Origin: Chloroflexota bacterium
GTDB lineage: Bacteria > Chloroflexota > Dehalococcoidia > Dehalococcoidales > JACQON01
Direction of reading: 5' to 3'
NCBI GenBank assembly: GCA_016202545.1
Contig: JACQON010000012.1
Location: forward strand, 62,001 to 126,000
Length of the DNA stretch: 64,000 bases
Shown here: positions 8,455 through 15,979 of the stretch, piece after piece
Layout: each line of letters begins with the position of its first letter
Numbering within the stretch: the first letter of the stretch is position 1
Program-made: the position numbers and the translations under genes
Notes under the pieces: generated by a model
What the model was told of the DNA's origin: nothing
What the model saw: only the letters and a program-made list of their open reading frames with translations
Databases searched by the model: none

Positions 8455-9714
8455 TCAAGCTGCAGGCTCAGCCAGCAGCTGCTGTAGCTGACTGCGGGGG
8501 ACGCTTTTCTGCTGGGAGGTAGCCATATCACGCAGCACCACCGTGCCCGTCCTCGCCTCCTCCTCCCCGATAATCACCGCATAGCGGACGTCCAGGGCGT
8601 TGGCCTGCCTTAGCTGGGCCTTCAGGGTCTTGCCGCCCGAGGCCTGGATGACGCCGATGCCGGCCTGCCTCAGCGTGGCCCCCAGCTTTATCGCCTCCCC
8701 TCTGGCTTCGTCTCCGGCGTAGGCGATGAAGACCCGCGGTCGGGGCAGAGGCGGCACCGCGATACCTTGCCTCTTCAGGTTCAATACTATCCGTTCCATG
8801 CCGGCGGCGAAGCCGAGCGCCGGTGTGGGCTTGCCGCCCAGCTCCCCAATCAGGTTATCATACCGTCCCCCACCACCGAGGGTGCTCTGGGCGCCGTCTA
8901 CCTCAGGCTGGACCTCGAACACGGTCCTGGTGTAATAGTCCAGGCCGCGGACGAGGCGGTGGTCCATGACGAAGGCGAGGCCGAGCAACTCCAGGTATCC
9001 CTTCAACGAGCTGAAGTGCGCCTGGCACGGCAGACAGAGATAGTCGCTGCTGGCGGGGGCGGAATCGGCCAGTTGCTGACACGGCGGCTTTTTACAGTCA
9101 AGCAAGCGCAGCGGACTCCTTTGCAGCCTGGCCCGGCAGTCCGGGCACAAATCAGAGATGTGACCGGCATAATAGTCCTTGAGGGCGGCCATGTACCCCG
9201 GCCGGCACTCTTTGCAGCCAATGCTGTTCAAATGCAGAGATAGACGGCTGAGGCCGAGGGAGACTAGAAATTGCCAGGCCATATCAATGACCTCGGCATC
9301 CAGGGCGGGGTCATCATCACCGATAGCCTCATAGCCAAACTGATGGTGCTGGCGATACCTCCCCGCCTGCGGCCTTTCATACCTGAAAACGGGGGCGATG
9401 TAATACAGCCTCACCGGCCCGGGCAGGTTATGCATGCCGTGTTCCAGGAAGGCCCGGCACACCGAAGCAGTGCCCTCCGGTCTCAGCGTCAGACGGTTGC
9501 CACCCTTATCCTCAAAGGTGTACATCTCCTTTTGGACAATGTCGGTCTCTTCTCCTATGCTGCGACTGAAAAGCCGGGTGTCCTCAAAAGCGGGAAGGTC
9601 AATGCGCTCATAGCCGTAGAGCTGGCAGATAGCTACTGCCTGTTGCTCTACATAGCGCCAGTATACCTGCTCGCCGGGCAGGATGTCCGAGGTCCCCCGC
9701 GGTGCCTGATACAA
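8455..9714 (-). CDS. hisS: Histidyl-tRNA synthetase
   Basis: Charges tRNA-His. The 419 residues carry class II motif 2 (RPEGTASVCRAF), the two histidine-specific blocks (the second is RGLDYYTRTVFEV, around residue 260), motif 3 (GFAAGMERIVL) and a C-terminal HGTP anticodon-binding domain. A Cys-rich insertion near residues 165-220 (CKECRPGY, CPDCRARL, CLPCQAHF) looks like a zinc-binding segment seen in some HisRS. The TTG start is well supported: AAAGGAGG lies five bases upstream. The next gene upstream is divergent. Confidence 0.95.
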   Translation of the reverse strand: MYQAPRGTSDILPGEQVYWRYVEQQAVAICQLYGYERIDLPAFEDTRLFSRSIGEETDIVQKEMYTFEDKGGNRLTLRPEGTASVCRAFLEHGMHNLPGPVRLYYIAPVFRYERPQAGRYRQHHQFGYEAIGDDDPALDAEVIDMAWQFLVSLGLSRLSLHLNSIGCKECRPGYMAALKDYYAGHISDLCPDCRARLQRSPLRLLDCKKPPCQQLADSAPASSDYLCLPCQAHFSSLKGYLELLGLAFVMDHRLVRGLDYYTRTVFEVQPEVDGAQSTLGGGGRYDNLIGELGGKPTPALGFAAGMERIVLNLKRQGIAVPPLPRPRVFIAYAGDEARGEAIKLGATLRQAGIGVIQASGGKTLKAQLRQANALDVRYAVIIGEEEARTGTVVLRDMATSQQKSVPRSQLQQLLAEPAA

Positions 9715-9802
9715 CCTGGCCTCCTTTTAAGCTAGGATACAGTATCGGCCGCGGACTTGTAAAGGCAGATGGGCGCTGTCTTCCTATCAGCGGGGACGAC
9801 TA

Positions 9803-9811
9803 TGGTATAAT
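9803..9811 (+). promoter_or_regulatory. Extended -10 promoter of the MscS gene
   Basis: TGG-TATAAT lies 29 bases before the ATG at 9840, with predicted initiation near 9818. GGGGG sits at a normal ribosome-site distance in the resulting leader. Confidence 0.65.
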
Positions 9812-9839
9812 ATCTCAGCCGTTTCAGGGGGTAGTCATT

Positions 9840-11015
9840 ATGCGAGAATGGCTTGCTGCTAACAGCGTCTGGCTGCTTGCCGTCTTCGGTCTGCTGCTGG
9901 CCGTGCTTCTTTTCGCCGGAGGCCAGCTTCGAGATAGAATCATCAGGGCGGTGCCGGAGGAGGGGCGGAAGGCGGCGCGCAGAAAGGTCAGTGTTGCCCT
10001 TAGCAGCGTTGAGGCAGTAGCGCTGGGGATAATAGCCCTGACGCTGGCGGCAACGCTTTCTTACGGCGCTGGCGTTAAGAGTCTGATGTCCGTAGAGGCC
10101 ATACAGAGATGGCTGCTGGCACACGGCAGCCGAATCCTGGCCATACTGGTGGCCGGGATGGCGCTGTGGTATGCCCTGAAGAAGTTCGTCCCGCCGCTGG
10201 TACGCCGGGCCCTGGTTAAGACCACGGGAGAAAGCAAAGAGGGCATCAAGAAAAGAACGGATACCCTGGTCTTCGTGTTCATGGGGGCAGGCAAGATCGC
10301 CATCATCTTGTTTGTCATAGTTACCATCATGTCCGAGCTGGATATACCTGTCGGGGCGATGCTGGCCGGGTTCGGCCTTGCCGGGGTAGCCATCGGCTTC
10401 GGCGCCCAGTTCCTGATAAGAGACCTTATCGCCGGCATCTTCATCATCCTGGAGAACGAATACCGCGTAGGGGATGTAGCCAAGGTGGCTGACGTCGCCG
10501 GACTGGTGGAGGAGATAACCCTGCGCAAGACCGTGCTCCGTGACCTGGACGGCATAGTCCACCACGTGCCCAATGGCGAGATTAAGGTGGCCAGCAACTA
10601 CGCCAGGCACTTTGCCCGGGTCAACCTCAACATCTCTGTATCTTATAGCACCGACCTCGACCAGGCCATAAGCGTGATAAACCGGGTGGGGCAGGAACTG
10701 GCCGCTGACGAGAAGTGGCACAAGGTGATAAGGAGCGTACCCCAGGTGCTGAGGGTGGATAACCTGGGCGACTCCGGGATAGAAATCAAGGTCCTGGGCG
10801 ATGTCAAGCCCCTGGAACAGTGGTCGGTAATGGGGGAACTGAGGCTTCGCATCAAGAAAGCCTTTGACGCCGCGGGTATAGAAATTCCCTGGCCGCATGT
10901 CAAGGTGTATTTCGGCGACGGGCAGGCAGGTGTGACCTGTGACGCTTGCTCCCGCTTCAACCTTCCCGGCAGCCAGTTTTGCTCCGGCTGCGGGGCAAGG
11001 CTCACAGCCCGGTAG
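9840..11015 (+). CDS. MscS-family mechanosensitive channel with C-terminal zinc ribbon
   Basis: A 391-residue membrane channel predicted to open under osmotic downshock. Hydrophobic helices lie near residues 8-25, 58-85, 98-118 and 150-175. The pore-lining TM3 is followed by the MscS beta domain (QFLIRDLIAGIFIILENEYRVGD). After the alpha/beta domain, the last 25 residues form a zinc ribbon with two C-x2-C pairs (CDAC and CSGCG), which is unusual for the family. The ATG at 9840 has AGGGGGT upstream. It is a single-gene unit between hisS and lexA. Confidence 0.9.
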   Translation: MREWLAANSVWLLAVFGLLLAVLLFAGGQLRDRIIRAVPEEGRKAARRKVSVALSSVEAVALGIIALTLAATLSYGAGVKSLMSVEAIQRWLLAHGSRILAILVAGMALWYALKKFVPPLVRRALVKTTGESKEGIKKRTDTLVFVFMGAGKIAIILFVIVTIMSELDIPVGAMLAGFGLAGVAIGFGAQFLIRDLIAGIFIILENEYRVGDVAKVADVAGLVEEITLRKTVLRDLDGIVHHVPNGEIKVASNYARHFARVNLNISVSYSTDLDQAISVINRVGQELAADEKWHKVIRSVPQVLRVDNLGDSGIEIKVLGDVKPLEQWSVMGELRLRIKKAFDAAGIEIPWPHVKVYFGDGQAGVTCDACSRFNLPGSQFCSGCGARLTAR

Positions 11016-11075
11016 AGGGCCTGCTTGGCAGCCTGTCCGCTGACGTCCGGCAAGGCATTAAGGCATTAATGAGTA

Positions 11076-11104
11076 TTGACAAAATGCCAGGCATAATGTA
11101 CAGT
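11076..11104 (+). promoter_or_regulatory. lexA promoter
   Basis: TTGACA (11076-11081), a 17-base spacer and TACAGT (11099-11104). Initiation is expected near 11111, directly at the LexA operator. Confidence 0.65.
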
Positions 11105-11111
11105 CATAATA

Positions 11112-11123
11112 GAACACATGTTC
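11112..11123 (+). promoter_or_regulatory. SOS box (LexA operator)
   Basis: GAACACATGTTC is a perfect match to GAAC-N4-GTTC, the core of the Bacillus-type LexA/DinR operator. It lies at the predicted lexA transcription start, 27 bases before the lexA ATG, so LexA should repress its own gene. Confidence 0.85.
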
Positions 11124-11149
11124 AGAACAGGCCGTCTTCACAGGTAAGG

Positions 11150-11788
11150 ATGACGACACTATCATCAAGGCAGCAGCAAATCTTCAAGTTCATCCGCGAT
11201 TTCTGGGTGGACAAAGGCTACCCGCCAAGCATCAGGGACATCGCCGGCGGCTGCGGCGTCAGCTCGACATCGGTAGTTGACTATAACCTGAACGTGCTGG
11301 AGAGGAAAGGCTACATCCGCCGTCATCCCGATGTATCGCGGGGCATCGAGCTGCTGGACAGGCCGGTCAGGACATCATCCCGACTCGTCCCTATCATCGG
11401 GCAAATCGCCGCCGGCGGGCCGCTGCCGGTGCCGGCGGCCGACGCCTGGGATGCCGTCGCTTCTGCCGAGACGCTGGAGGTGACCAGCGAGCTGGTCGGG
11501 GAGAAGCAGGATGTCTACGCTTTGAGGGTGAAAGGCTTATCCATGGTGGACGCCCTGATAAATGATGGGGACATCGTTTTGATGCAGCACACCAGCGTGG
11601 TGGAAAACGGAGAGATGGCCGCCGTGTGGCTCAAGGTCGAGAAGGAGGCCACGCTGAAAAGGGTCTACCGCGAGCCGGGCCGCATCCGGCTCCAGCCGGC
11701 CAATAGCCAGATGCAGCCCATCTACGTTGCCCCGGATAACGTAGACATTCAAGGCAAGGTCATCGCCGTCATCAGGCGGCTGGCCTGA
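11150..11788 (+). CDS. lexA: SOS repressor LexA
   Basis: A 212-residue repressor of DNA-damage genes that self-cleaves when stimulated by RecA filaments. The N-terminal winged HTH starts LSSRQQQIFKFI and includes PPSIRDIAGGCGVSSTSV. The cleavage site is the Ala-Gly bond in GQIAAGGP near residue 87. The catalytic Ser lies in VKGLSM (usually RGDSM) and the Lys in ATLKRVY. The ATG at 11150 gives the family-typical beginning. It is autoregulated through the SOS box just upstream. Confidence 0.95.
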   Translation: MTTLSSRQQQIFKFIRDFWVDKGYPPSIRDIAGGCGVSSTSVVDYNLNVLERKGYIRRHPDVSRGIELLDRPVRTSSRLVPIIGQIAAGGPLPVPAADAWDAVASAETLEVTSELVGEKQDVYALRVKGLSMVDALINDGDIVLMQHTSVVENGEMAAVWLKVEKEATLKRVYREPGRIRLQPANSQMQPIYVAPDNVDIQGKVIAVIRRLA

Positions 11789-11834
11789 CCCTCTTCGTGT
11801 ACCGCTTAGCAAGCCCAAACAGAAGCCTTATTAT

Positions 11835-11918
11835 GTCATTGCGAGCGTAGCGAAGCAATCTCCGAATCGGCGCAGAGTACCGGTTGAGATTGCTTCGGGC
11901 TTCAGCCCTCGCAATGAC
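11835..11918. repeat. Palindromic intergenic repeat, GTCATTGCGAG family, full copy
   Basis: The ends GTCATTGCGAG and CTCGCAATGAC are exact inverted repeats. Inside are two more related arms (GCGTAGCGAAGCAATCTC and GAGATTGCTTCGGGCTT). Related copies lie at 32853-32880, 35061-35094 and 59022-59130. It occupies most of the gap between lexA and the aldolase gene; nothing else is seen there. Confidence 0.8.
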
Positions 11919-12012
11919 CAGCGTTCGTAAATAATCCCGGCACGGCATTTGACTTTTCCCGCCAATAGTTTTAGATTGAACATGGCTCCATTTAGCAGCC
12001 AGAGCAGAGGTC

Positions 12013-12582
12013 ATGATTTTATCCCAGTTTCAGAGCGTAGGACATAGTCTGTTTGCCCAGGGGGTGGTCTCTTCCAATAATAGCAACATGAGCATCAGGC
12101 TGGGGGACCGGCTGGTGATAACCCGCCGCGGCAGCCGGCTTGGCTGCCTGTATGAGTCCGACCTGATAGAGACCGGGGTTAGCACGAACGACCGGTCAAC
12201 GCCGCTGGCCTCAACCGAGCTGGCGGTGCACCGTGCCATCTATCAGGAGACACCGGCCCTGGCCGTTGTTCATGCCCACCCACCCCATGCCATTGCCCTA
12301 TCGCTGGTTGATACCGAGATTGTGCCCAGTGACATTGAAGGCCTGACGGTAATTGACCGGGTTCCGGTGCTGGGATGGAACATGGAGGTAAAGCCGGGCG
12401 GCCTGGCTGACGTCATCGCTCAGGCACTGAAAAGGTACAAGGTTGTCATGGTCCACGGCCACGGCAGTTTCGCCGTTGGCCAGCTACTTGATGAAGCCTA
12501 TGACTATACCGCCACGCTCGAGGAGAGCTGCCGGGTCATCTGTGTGTTGAGGTCAATGCAGGCGAGGGTGCCGGGCAGGTAG
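12013..12582 (+). CDS. Class II aldolase/adducin family protein
   Basis: Predicted zinc-dependent sugar-phosphate aldolase or epimerase of the FucA/AraD fold, 189 residues. The substrate and metal motifs are present: SSNNSNMS near residue 21, VVHAHPPHA near residue 76 with two metal-binding His, Glu in SDIEG near residue 99, and the third His in VMVHGHGSFAVG near residue 140. Specificity for fuculose-1-P, ribulose-5-P or methylthioribulose-1-P cannot be assigned; no sugar genes are adjacent. AGAGG precedes the ATG. Confidence 0.85.
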   Translation: MILSQFQSVGHSLFAQGVVSSNNSNMSIRLGDRLVITRRGSRLGCLYESDLIETGVSTNDRSTPLASTELAVHRAIYQETPALAVVHAHPPHAIALSLVDTEIVPSDIEGLTVIDRVPVLGWNMEVKPGGLADVIAQALKRYKVVMVHGHGSFAVGQLLDEAYDYTATLEESCRVICVLRSMQARVPGR

Positions 12583-12583
12583 C

Positions 12584-13492
12584 CTAGTCTTTATAGACCG
12601 GGGTACACCAGTCACGGTATTTGGGATTGTCGCCTCGTATTATCTCCAGGTAGAGATTCTGTAATCTGGCCGTTACCTCTCCGATTTCGCCGTTGCCTAT
12701 CGGGCGGCGGTCTATCTCAGCCACGGGAGTTATATGGGCAGCAGTGCCGGTCAAAAAGCACTCGCTGGCGGTATAAAGCTCAGCGCGCTCGATGGTCCTC
12801 TCTATCGTTTCTATCTCCAGCTCGTTTTTGGCTAGCTTCATGGTTGTATCCCGGGTAATGCCGAGCAGGATATTGTTATGGCTGGCCGGCGTCACCAGCT
12901 TGCCATTCATGACCAGGAATATGTTCTCACCGCTGCCCTCGGCCACATATCCCTGCGGGGTAAGCATAATCCCCTCGTCGAAGCCGTTTTCCACGGCTTC
13001 GGTCTTGGCCAGGGCATTATTGAGATAAAGTCCGGTGAGCTTGGCCCGCGGCACCTCGCCGGTGCAGCGCCACGATGTAACCAGGCACCTGGCCTTGTCC
13101 ACATCCAGATACCGCCCCCAGGGAATGGCAAAGACAAAGAAATCACACTCCAGGCCGTGGAGCCGGACGCCCAAAGCCTCCGAGCTCTTGTATGCCAGGG
13201 GACGGATGTAAATATCCTCCTTAAAGTCGCATCTCTGCGCCACCTCCACCGTTATCCGGCACATCTCGTCAACGGTGCAGGGCAAATCCATCTTCAATAT
13301 CCGGCAGCCCTGCTGCATCCGCTGGTAGTGCTCCTTGAGGCGGAACAGGTAAATCTGCTGTTGCTCGGCGTTCCAGTTGCCCCTGATGCCTTCAAAGACA
13401 CCCGTGCCGTAGTGAAAGGAGTTGGTCATAATCCCTATTTTAGCTTCGGATAGGGGGACAAACTCACCGCGAAAAAAGGCGTAAGATTGCAT
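12584..13492 (-). CDS. ilvE: Branched-chain amino acid aminotransferase
   Basis: PLP enzyme of the final step in Val, Leu and Ile synthesis. The 302 residues match IlvE in length. FHYGTGVFEGIRG lies near residue 25, the Schiff-base Lys in AKLTGLYLNNALAKTEA near residue 155, and the cofactor block EGSGENIFLV near residue 190. ATG with AAGGAGG upstream. It stands alone; other ilv genes are not in the window. It converges with the aldolase gene, with one base between the stops. Confidence 0.95.
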   Translation of the reverse strand: MQSYAFFRGEFVPLSEAKIGIMTNSFHYGTGVFEGIRGNWNAEQQQIYLFRLKEHYQRMQQGCRILKMDLPCTVDEMCRITVEVAQRCDFKEDIYIRPLAYKSSEALGVRLHGLECDFFVFAIPWGRYLDVDKARCLVTSWRCTGEVPRAKLTGLYLNNALAKTEAVENGFDEGIMLTPQGYVAEGSGENIFLVMNGKLVTPASHNNILLGITRDTTMKLAKNELEIETIERTIERAELYTASECFLTGTAAHITPVAEIDRRPIGNGEIGEVTARLQNLYLEIIRGDNPKYRDWCTPVYKD

Positions 13493-13520
13493 TGGGCTAA
13501 TCCTCCTTCAGATTGGGCTT

Positions 13521-13526
13521 ATTATA
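13521..13526 (-). promoter_or_regulatory. ilvE -10 box
   Basis: TATAAT on the minus strand, 29 bases before the ilvE ATG. A weak -35 (TTGTCC at 13545-13550) lies 18 bases further upstream. Confidence 0.55.
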
Positions 13527-13583
13527 GCGCATTGCCGCGTTGTCGGACAACTGGGCTGCCACATCACCCTCCCCAGCCTCTGA

Positions 13584-13612
13584 TTGACTAGACAGATTGC
13601 CCATGCTATCAT
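13584..13612 (+). promoter_or_regulatory. Promoter of the uracil-DNA glycosylase gene
   Basis: TTGACT (13584-13589), 17-base spacer, TATCAT (13607-13612) preceded by TGC. Expected start near 13619, 13 bases before the ATG. This argues against a TTG start at 13584, which is the -35 itself. Confidence 0.65.
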
Positions 13613-13631
13613 ACCTCAGAGGCGGAGACGT

Positions 13632-14243
13632 ATGCCGGCACTAGCTGAACTTTATCAAGAAGTCATCGTATGCCAGCGGTGTGACCTTGCCAAACAACGC
13701 ACCAGGGCAGTGCCCGGTGAAGGACGGGAAGACGCTGAGATAATGTTTATCGGCGAAGGGCCGGGCTGGCATGAAGACCAGCAGGGGCGTCCATTCGTCG
13801 GGCCGGCGGGGCAATTTCTTAACGAGTTGCTGGCTTCAGTTGGCCTGAAACGAGAAGAGGTTTACATCACTAACGTAGTCAAGTGCCGTCCACCCGGCAA
13901 CCGTGACCCGTTGCCCTCTGAAATCCAGAGCTGCCGGGAGTACCTGGAGCGCCAGACCAGAATTATCCGTCCCAGGGTAATCGTCACACTGGGACGTTAC
14001 TCCATGGCGCTGTTCTTCCCGGGAAAGAGCATCAGCAAAATCCACGGCACGGCACAAAAAGGTGACGGCGTCACCTACTTCGCCATGTACCATCCGGCGG
14101 CGGCGCTACATCAGCAGAGTTTGCGTCAGGCAATACAACAGGACATGCTCAAGCTGCCACCCCTTCTGGCTGAGACAAAACGAAGCGCCGCTCCAGAGCA
14201 GCCAGAGCAACAGCCCCGGCAGTTGACCATGTTTGAAATTTAG
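13632..14243 (+). CDS. Uracil-DNA glycosylase, family 4 type (Fe-S)
   Basis: Removes uracil from DNA in base-excision repair. The 203 residues carry the Fe4S4 cysteines (CQRCDL near residue 15, KCRPPGNRDP near residue 86, SCREYL near residue 103). GEGPGWHEDQQGRPFVGPAG near residue 43 is the glycosylase motif A region, and the late MYHPAAAL is motif B. The C-terminal tail (about 35 residues) is Gln/Pro-rich. ATG at 13632 has GGCGGAG upstream. It is followed by rnj with a one-base gap, so the two may be translationally coupled. Confidence 0.9.
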   Translation: MPALAELYQEVIVCQRCDLAKQRTRAVPGEGREDAEIMFIGEGPGWHEDQQGRPFVGPAGQFLNELLASVGLKREEVYITNVVKCRPPGNRDPLPSEIQSCREYLERQTRIIRPRVIVTLGRYSMALFFPGKSISKIHGTAQKGDGVTYFAMYHPAAALHQQSLRQAIQQDMLKLPPLLAETKRSAAPEQPEQQPRQLTMFEI

Positions 14244-14244
14244 G

Positions 14245-15903
14245 ATGATGAGACCAAAGTTAAGGTTAATTCCCCTCGGCGGCCTATCTGAAATCGGCAA
14301 GAACATGATGGTGGTGGAGTATGAGAACGATATCATCGTCATTGATTGCGGCCTGATGTTCCCCGAGGAAGAGATGCTGGGCATCGACCTGGTAATCCCC
14401 GATACCAGCTACCTGCTAGATAACAAGGAAAAGATAAGGGGCATTGTAATCACTCACGGCCACGAGGACCACATCGGCGCTCTGCCCTACGTGCTGCCCC
14501 AGTTCGATGTGCCGGTTTACTCTACCCGGCTCACCCAGGGGCTTATCTCGGTCAAGCTAAAAGAGCGCAAGGCGCTAGCAACAGCCAAGCTCAATGTGGT
14601 GCCGTTCGGCAGCCAGTTCACGCTGGGCAAGTTCAGGGTGGAGTTCTTCCCTGTCTGCCACAGCATACCCGACTCGGCAGGCCTGATAATATATACGCCG
14701 GCGGGTGTCATCATCCATAGCGGGGACTTTAAGCTTGACTATACCCCGGTTGGCGGCAAGCCGACCGACCTGTCCCGGCTGGCCCAGCTGGGGATGCAGG
14801 GGGTGTTGCTGCTTTTGGCTGACTCCACCTATGCCGAGCTGCCTGGCTACACGCCATCGGAGCAGGTGGTGGGTGAGACTCTGGACCGAATCATGGCCGA
14901 AGCTCCGGGAAGGGTGATTGTGGCCACCTTTTCCTCGCTTATCTCCCGCATCCAGCAGGTCATTGATGCCGCAGCCAGGTACCAGCGCCGTGTCTTCGTC
15001 GTCGGCCAGAGCATGAGCAATACGGTGAACATGGCCCTGGAGATGGGTTACCTGAAGGCTCCGGATGGAGTGCTGGGCCGGCTCGATGAGCTTCATAACC
15101 TGCCTCGCAATAAGGTGGTATTCGCCACCACTGGCAGCCAGGGGGAGCCTACCTCAGCCCTGGCGCGCATAGCCAATCGCGACCACCGGCAGCTACACAT
15201 AGTGCGCGGCGATACCGTGGTCATCTCGGCCACTCCTATCCCCGGCAACGAGGCGCTGGTCAACAGGATAGTGGACTCCCTGTTCAAGCAAGGGGCGCAG
15301 GTCATGTACGATAAGGTGGCACAGGTCCACGTCCACGGTCATGGCAGTCAGGAAGAACTGAAGCTGTTGCTGAACCTGGTCAAGCCGAGGTTCTTTGTGC
15401 CCATCCATGGCGAATATCGCCACCTGAGCCTTCACGCTAAACTGGCCCAATCAGTGGGGATACCCGAAGAGAACACCTTCGTCCTGGAAGACGGCGACAT
15501 CCTGGAGGTGAGCGCACAATTAGCCAAGAAGGCGGGCAAAGTCTCCGCCGGCAACGTGTTCGTAGATGGCCTGAGCGTGGGCGATATCGGCAGCGTTGTC
15601 CTTCGCAACCGGAGGATGCTGTCACGCGACGGCATTGTGGTGGTGATTATGGCGATTAACCGGCAGACCGGCAAGCCAGTGGGCCGCCCCGACATTATAT
15701 CGCGGGGCTTCGTTGATACCAGGGAATCCAAGGACATGATAGAGGAAAGCCGCGACCTGGTAGCCCGGATTCTGGAGCATAGCGGTGAGCGTGCCGCCGA
15801 GTGGGGGTTTATCAGCACCAAGGTCAGGGATGCCTTGAACAGGTTCTACTATGAGCAAACCAAGCGCCGTCCCATGATTCTGCCGGTCATGGTCCAGGTA
15901 TAG
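14245..15903 (+). CDS. rnj: Ribonuclease J
   Basis: A metallo-beta-lactamase-fold RNase with 5'-3' exo- and endonuclease activity, central to mRNA decay and rRNA maturation in bacteria lacking RNase E. The 552 residues match family length. LIPLGGLSEIGKNM at the N-terminus, the metal motif THGHEDHIGALPY near residue 70, SGDFKLD near residue 160, the beta-CASP region and PIHGEYRHL near residue 390. The start is either of two adjacent ATGs just after the glycosylase stop; no strong ribosome site is seen, consistent with coupling. Confidence 0.95.
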   Translation: MMRPKLRLIPLGGLSEIGKNMMVVEYENDIIVIDCGLMFPEEEMLGIDLVIPDTSYLLDNKEKIRGIVITHGHEDHIGALPYVLPQFDVPVYSTRLTQGLISVKLKERKALATAKLNVVPFGSQFTLGKFRVEFFPVCHSIPDSAGLIIYTPAGVIIHSGDFKLDYTPVGGKPTDLSRLAQLGMQGVLLLLADSTYAELPGYTPSEQVVGETLDRIMAEAPGRVIVATFSSLISRIQQVIDAAARYQRRVFVVGQSMSNTVNMALEMGYLKAPDGVLGRLDELHNLPRNKVVFATTGSQGEPTSALARIANRDHRQLHIVRGDTVVISATPIPGNEALVNRIVDSLFKQGAQVMYDKVAQVHVHGHGSQEELKLLLNLVKPRFFVPIHGEYRHLSLHAKLAQSVGIPEENTFVLEDGDILEVSAQLAKKAGKVSAGNVFVDGLSVGDIGSVVLRNRRMLSRDGIVVVIMAINRQTGKPVGRPDIISRGFVDTRESKDMIEESRDLVARILEHSGERAAEWGFISTKVRDALNRFYYEQTKRRPMILPVMVQV

Positions 15904-15979
15904 CTCAATGGCTTCGCCCTCACAAATATAAGCCAAATCGGCCATTGCTGAGGAGGCACTCTCAGGGCACGGAGCTTAT

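Noticed and set aside
9732-10898. 388-codon reading frame antisense to the MscS channel gene
   Set aside because: It lacks a ribosome site, has the composition of an antisense shadow of a GC-rich gene, and lies opposite a clear channel gene.
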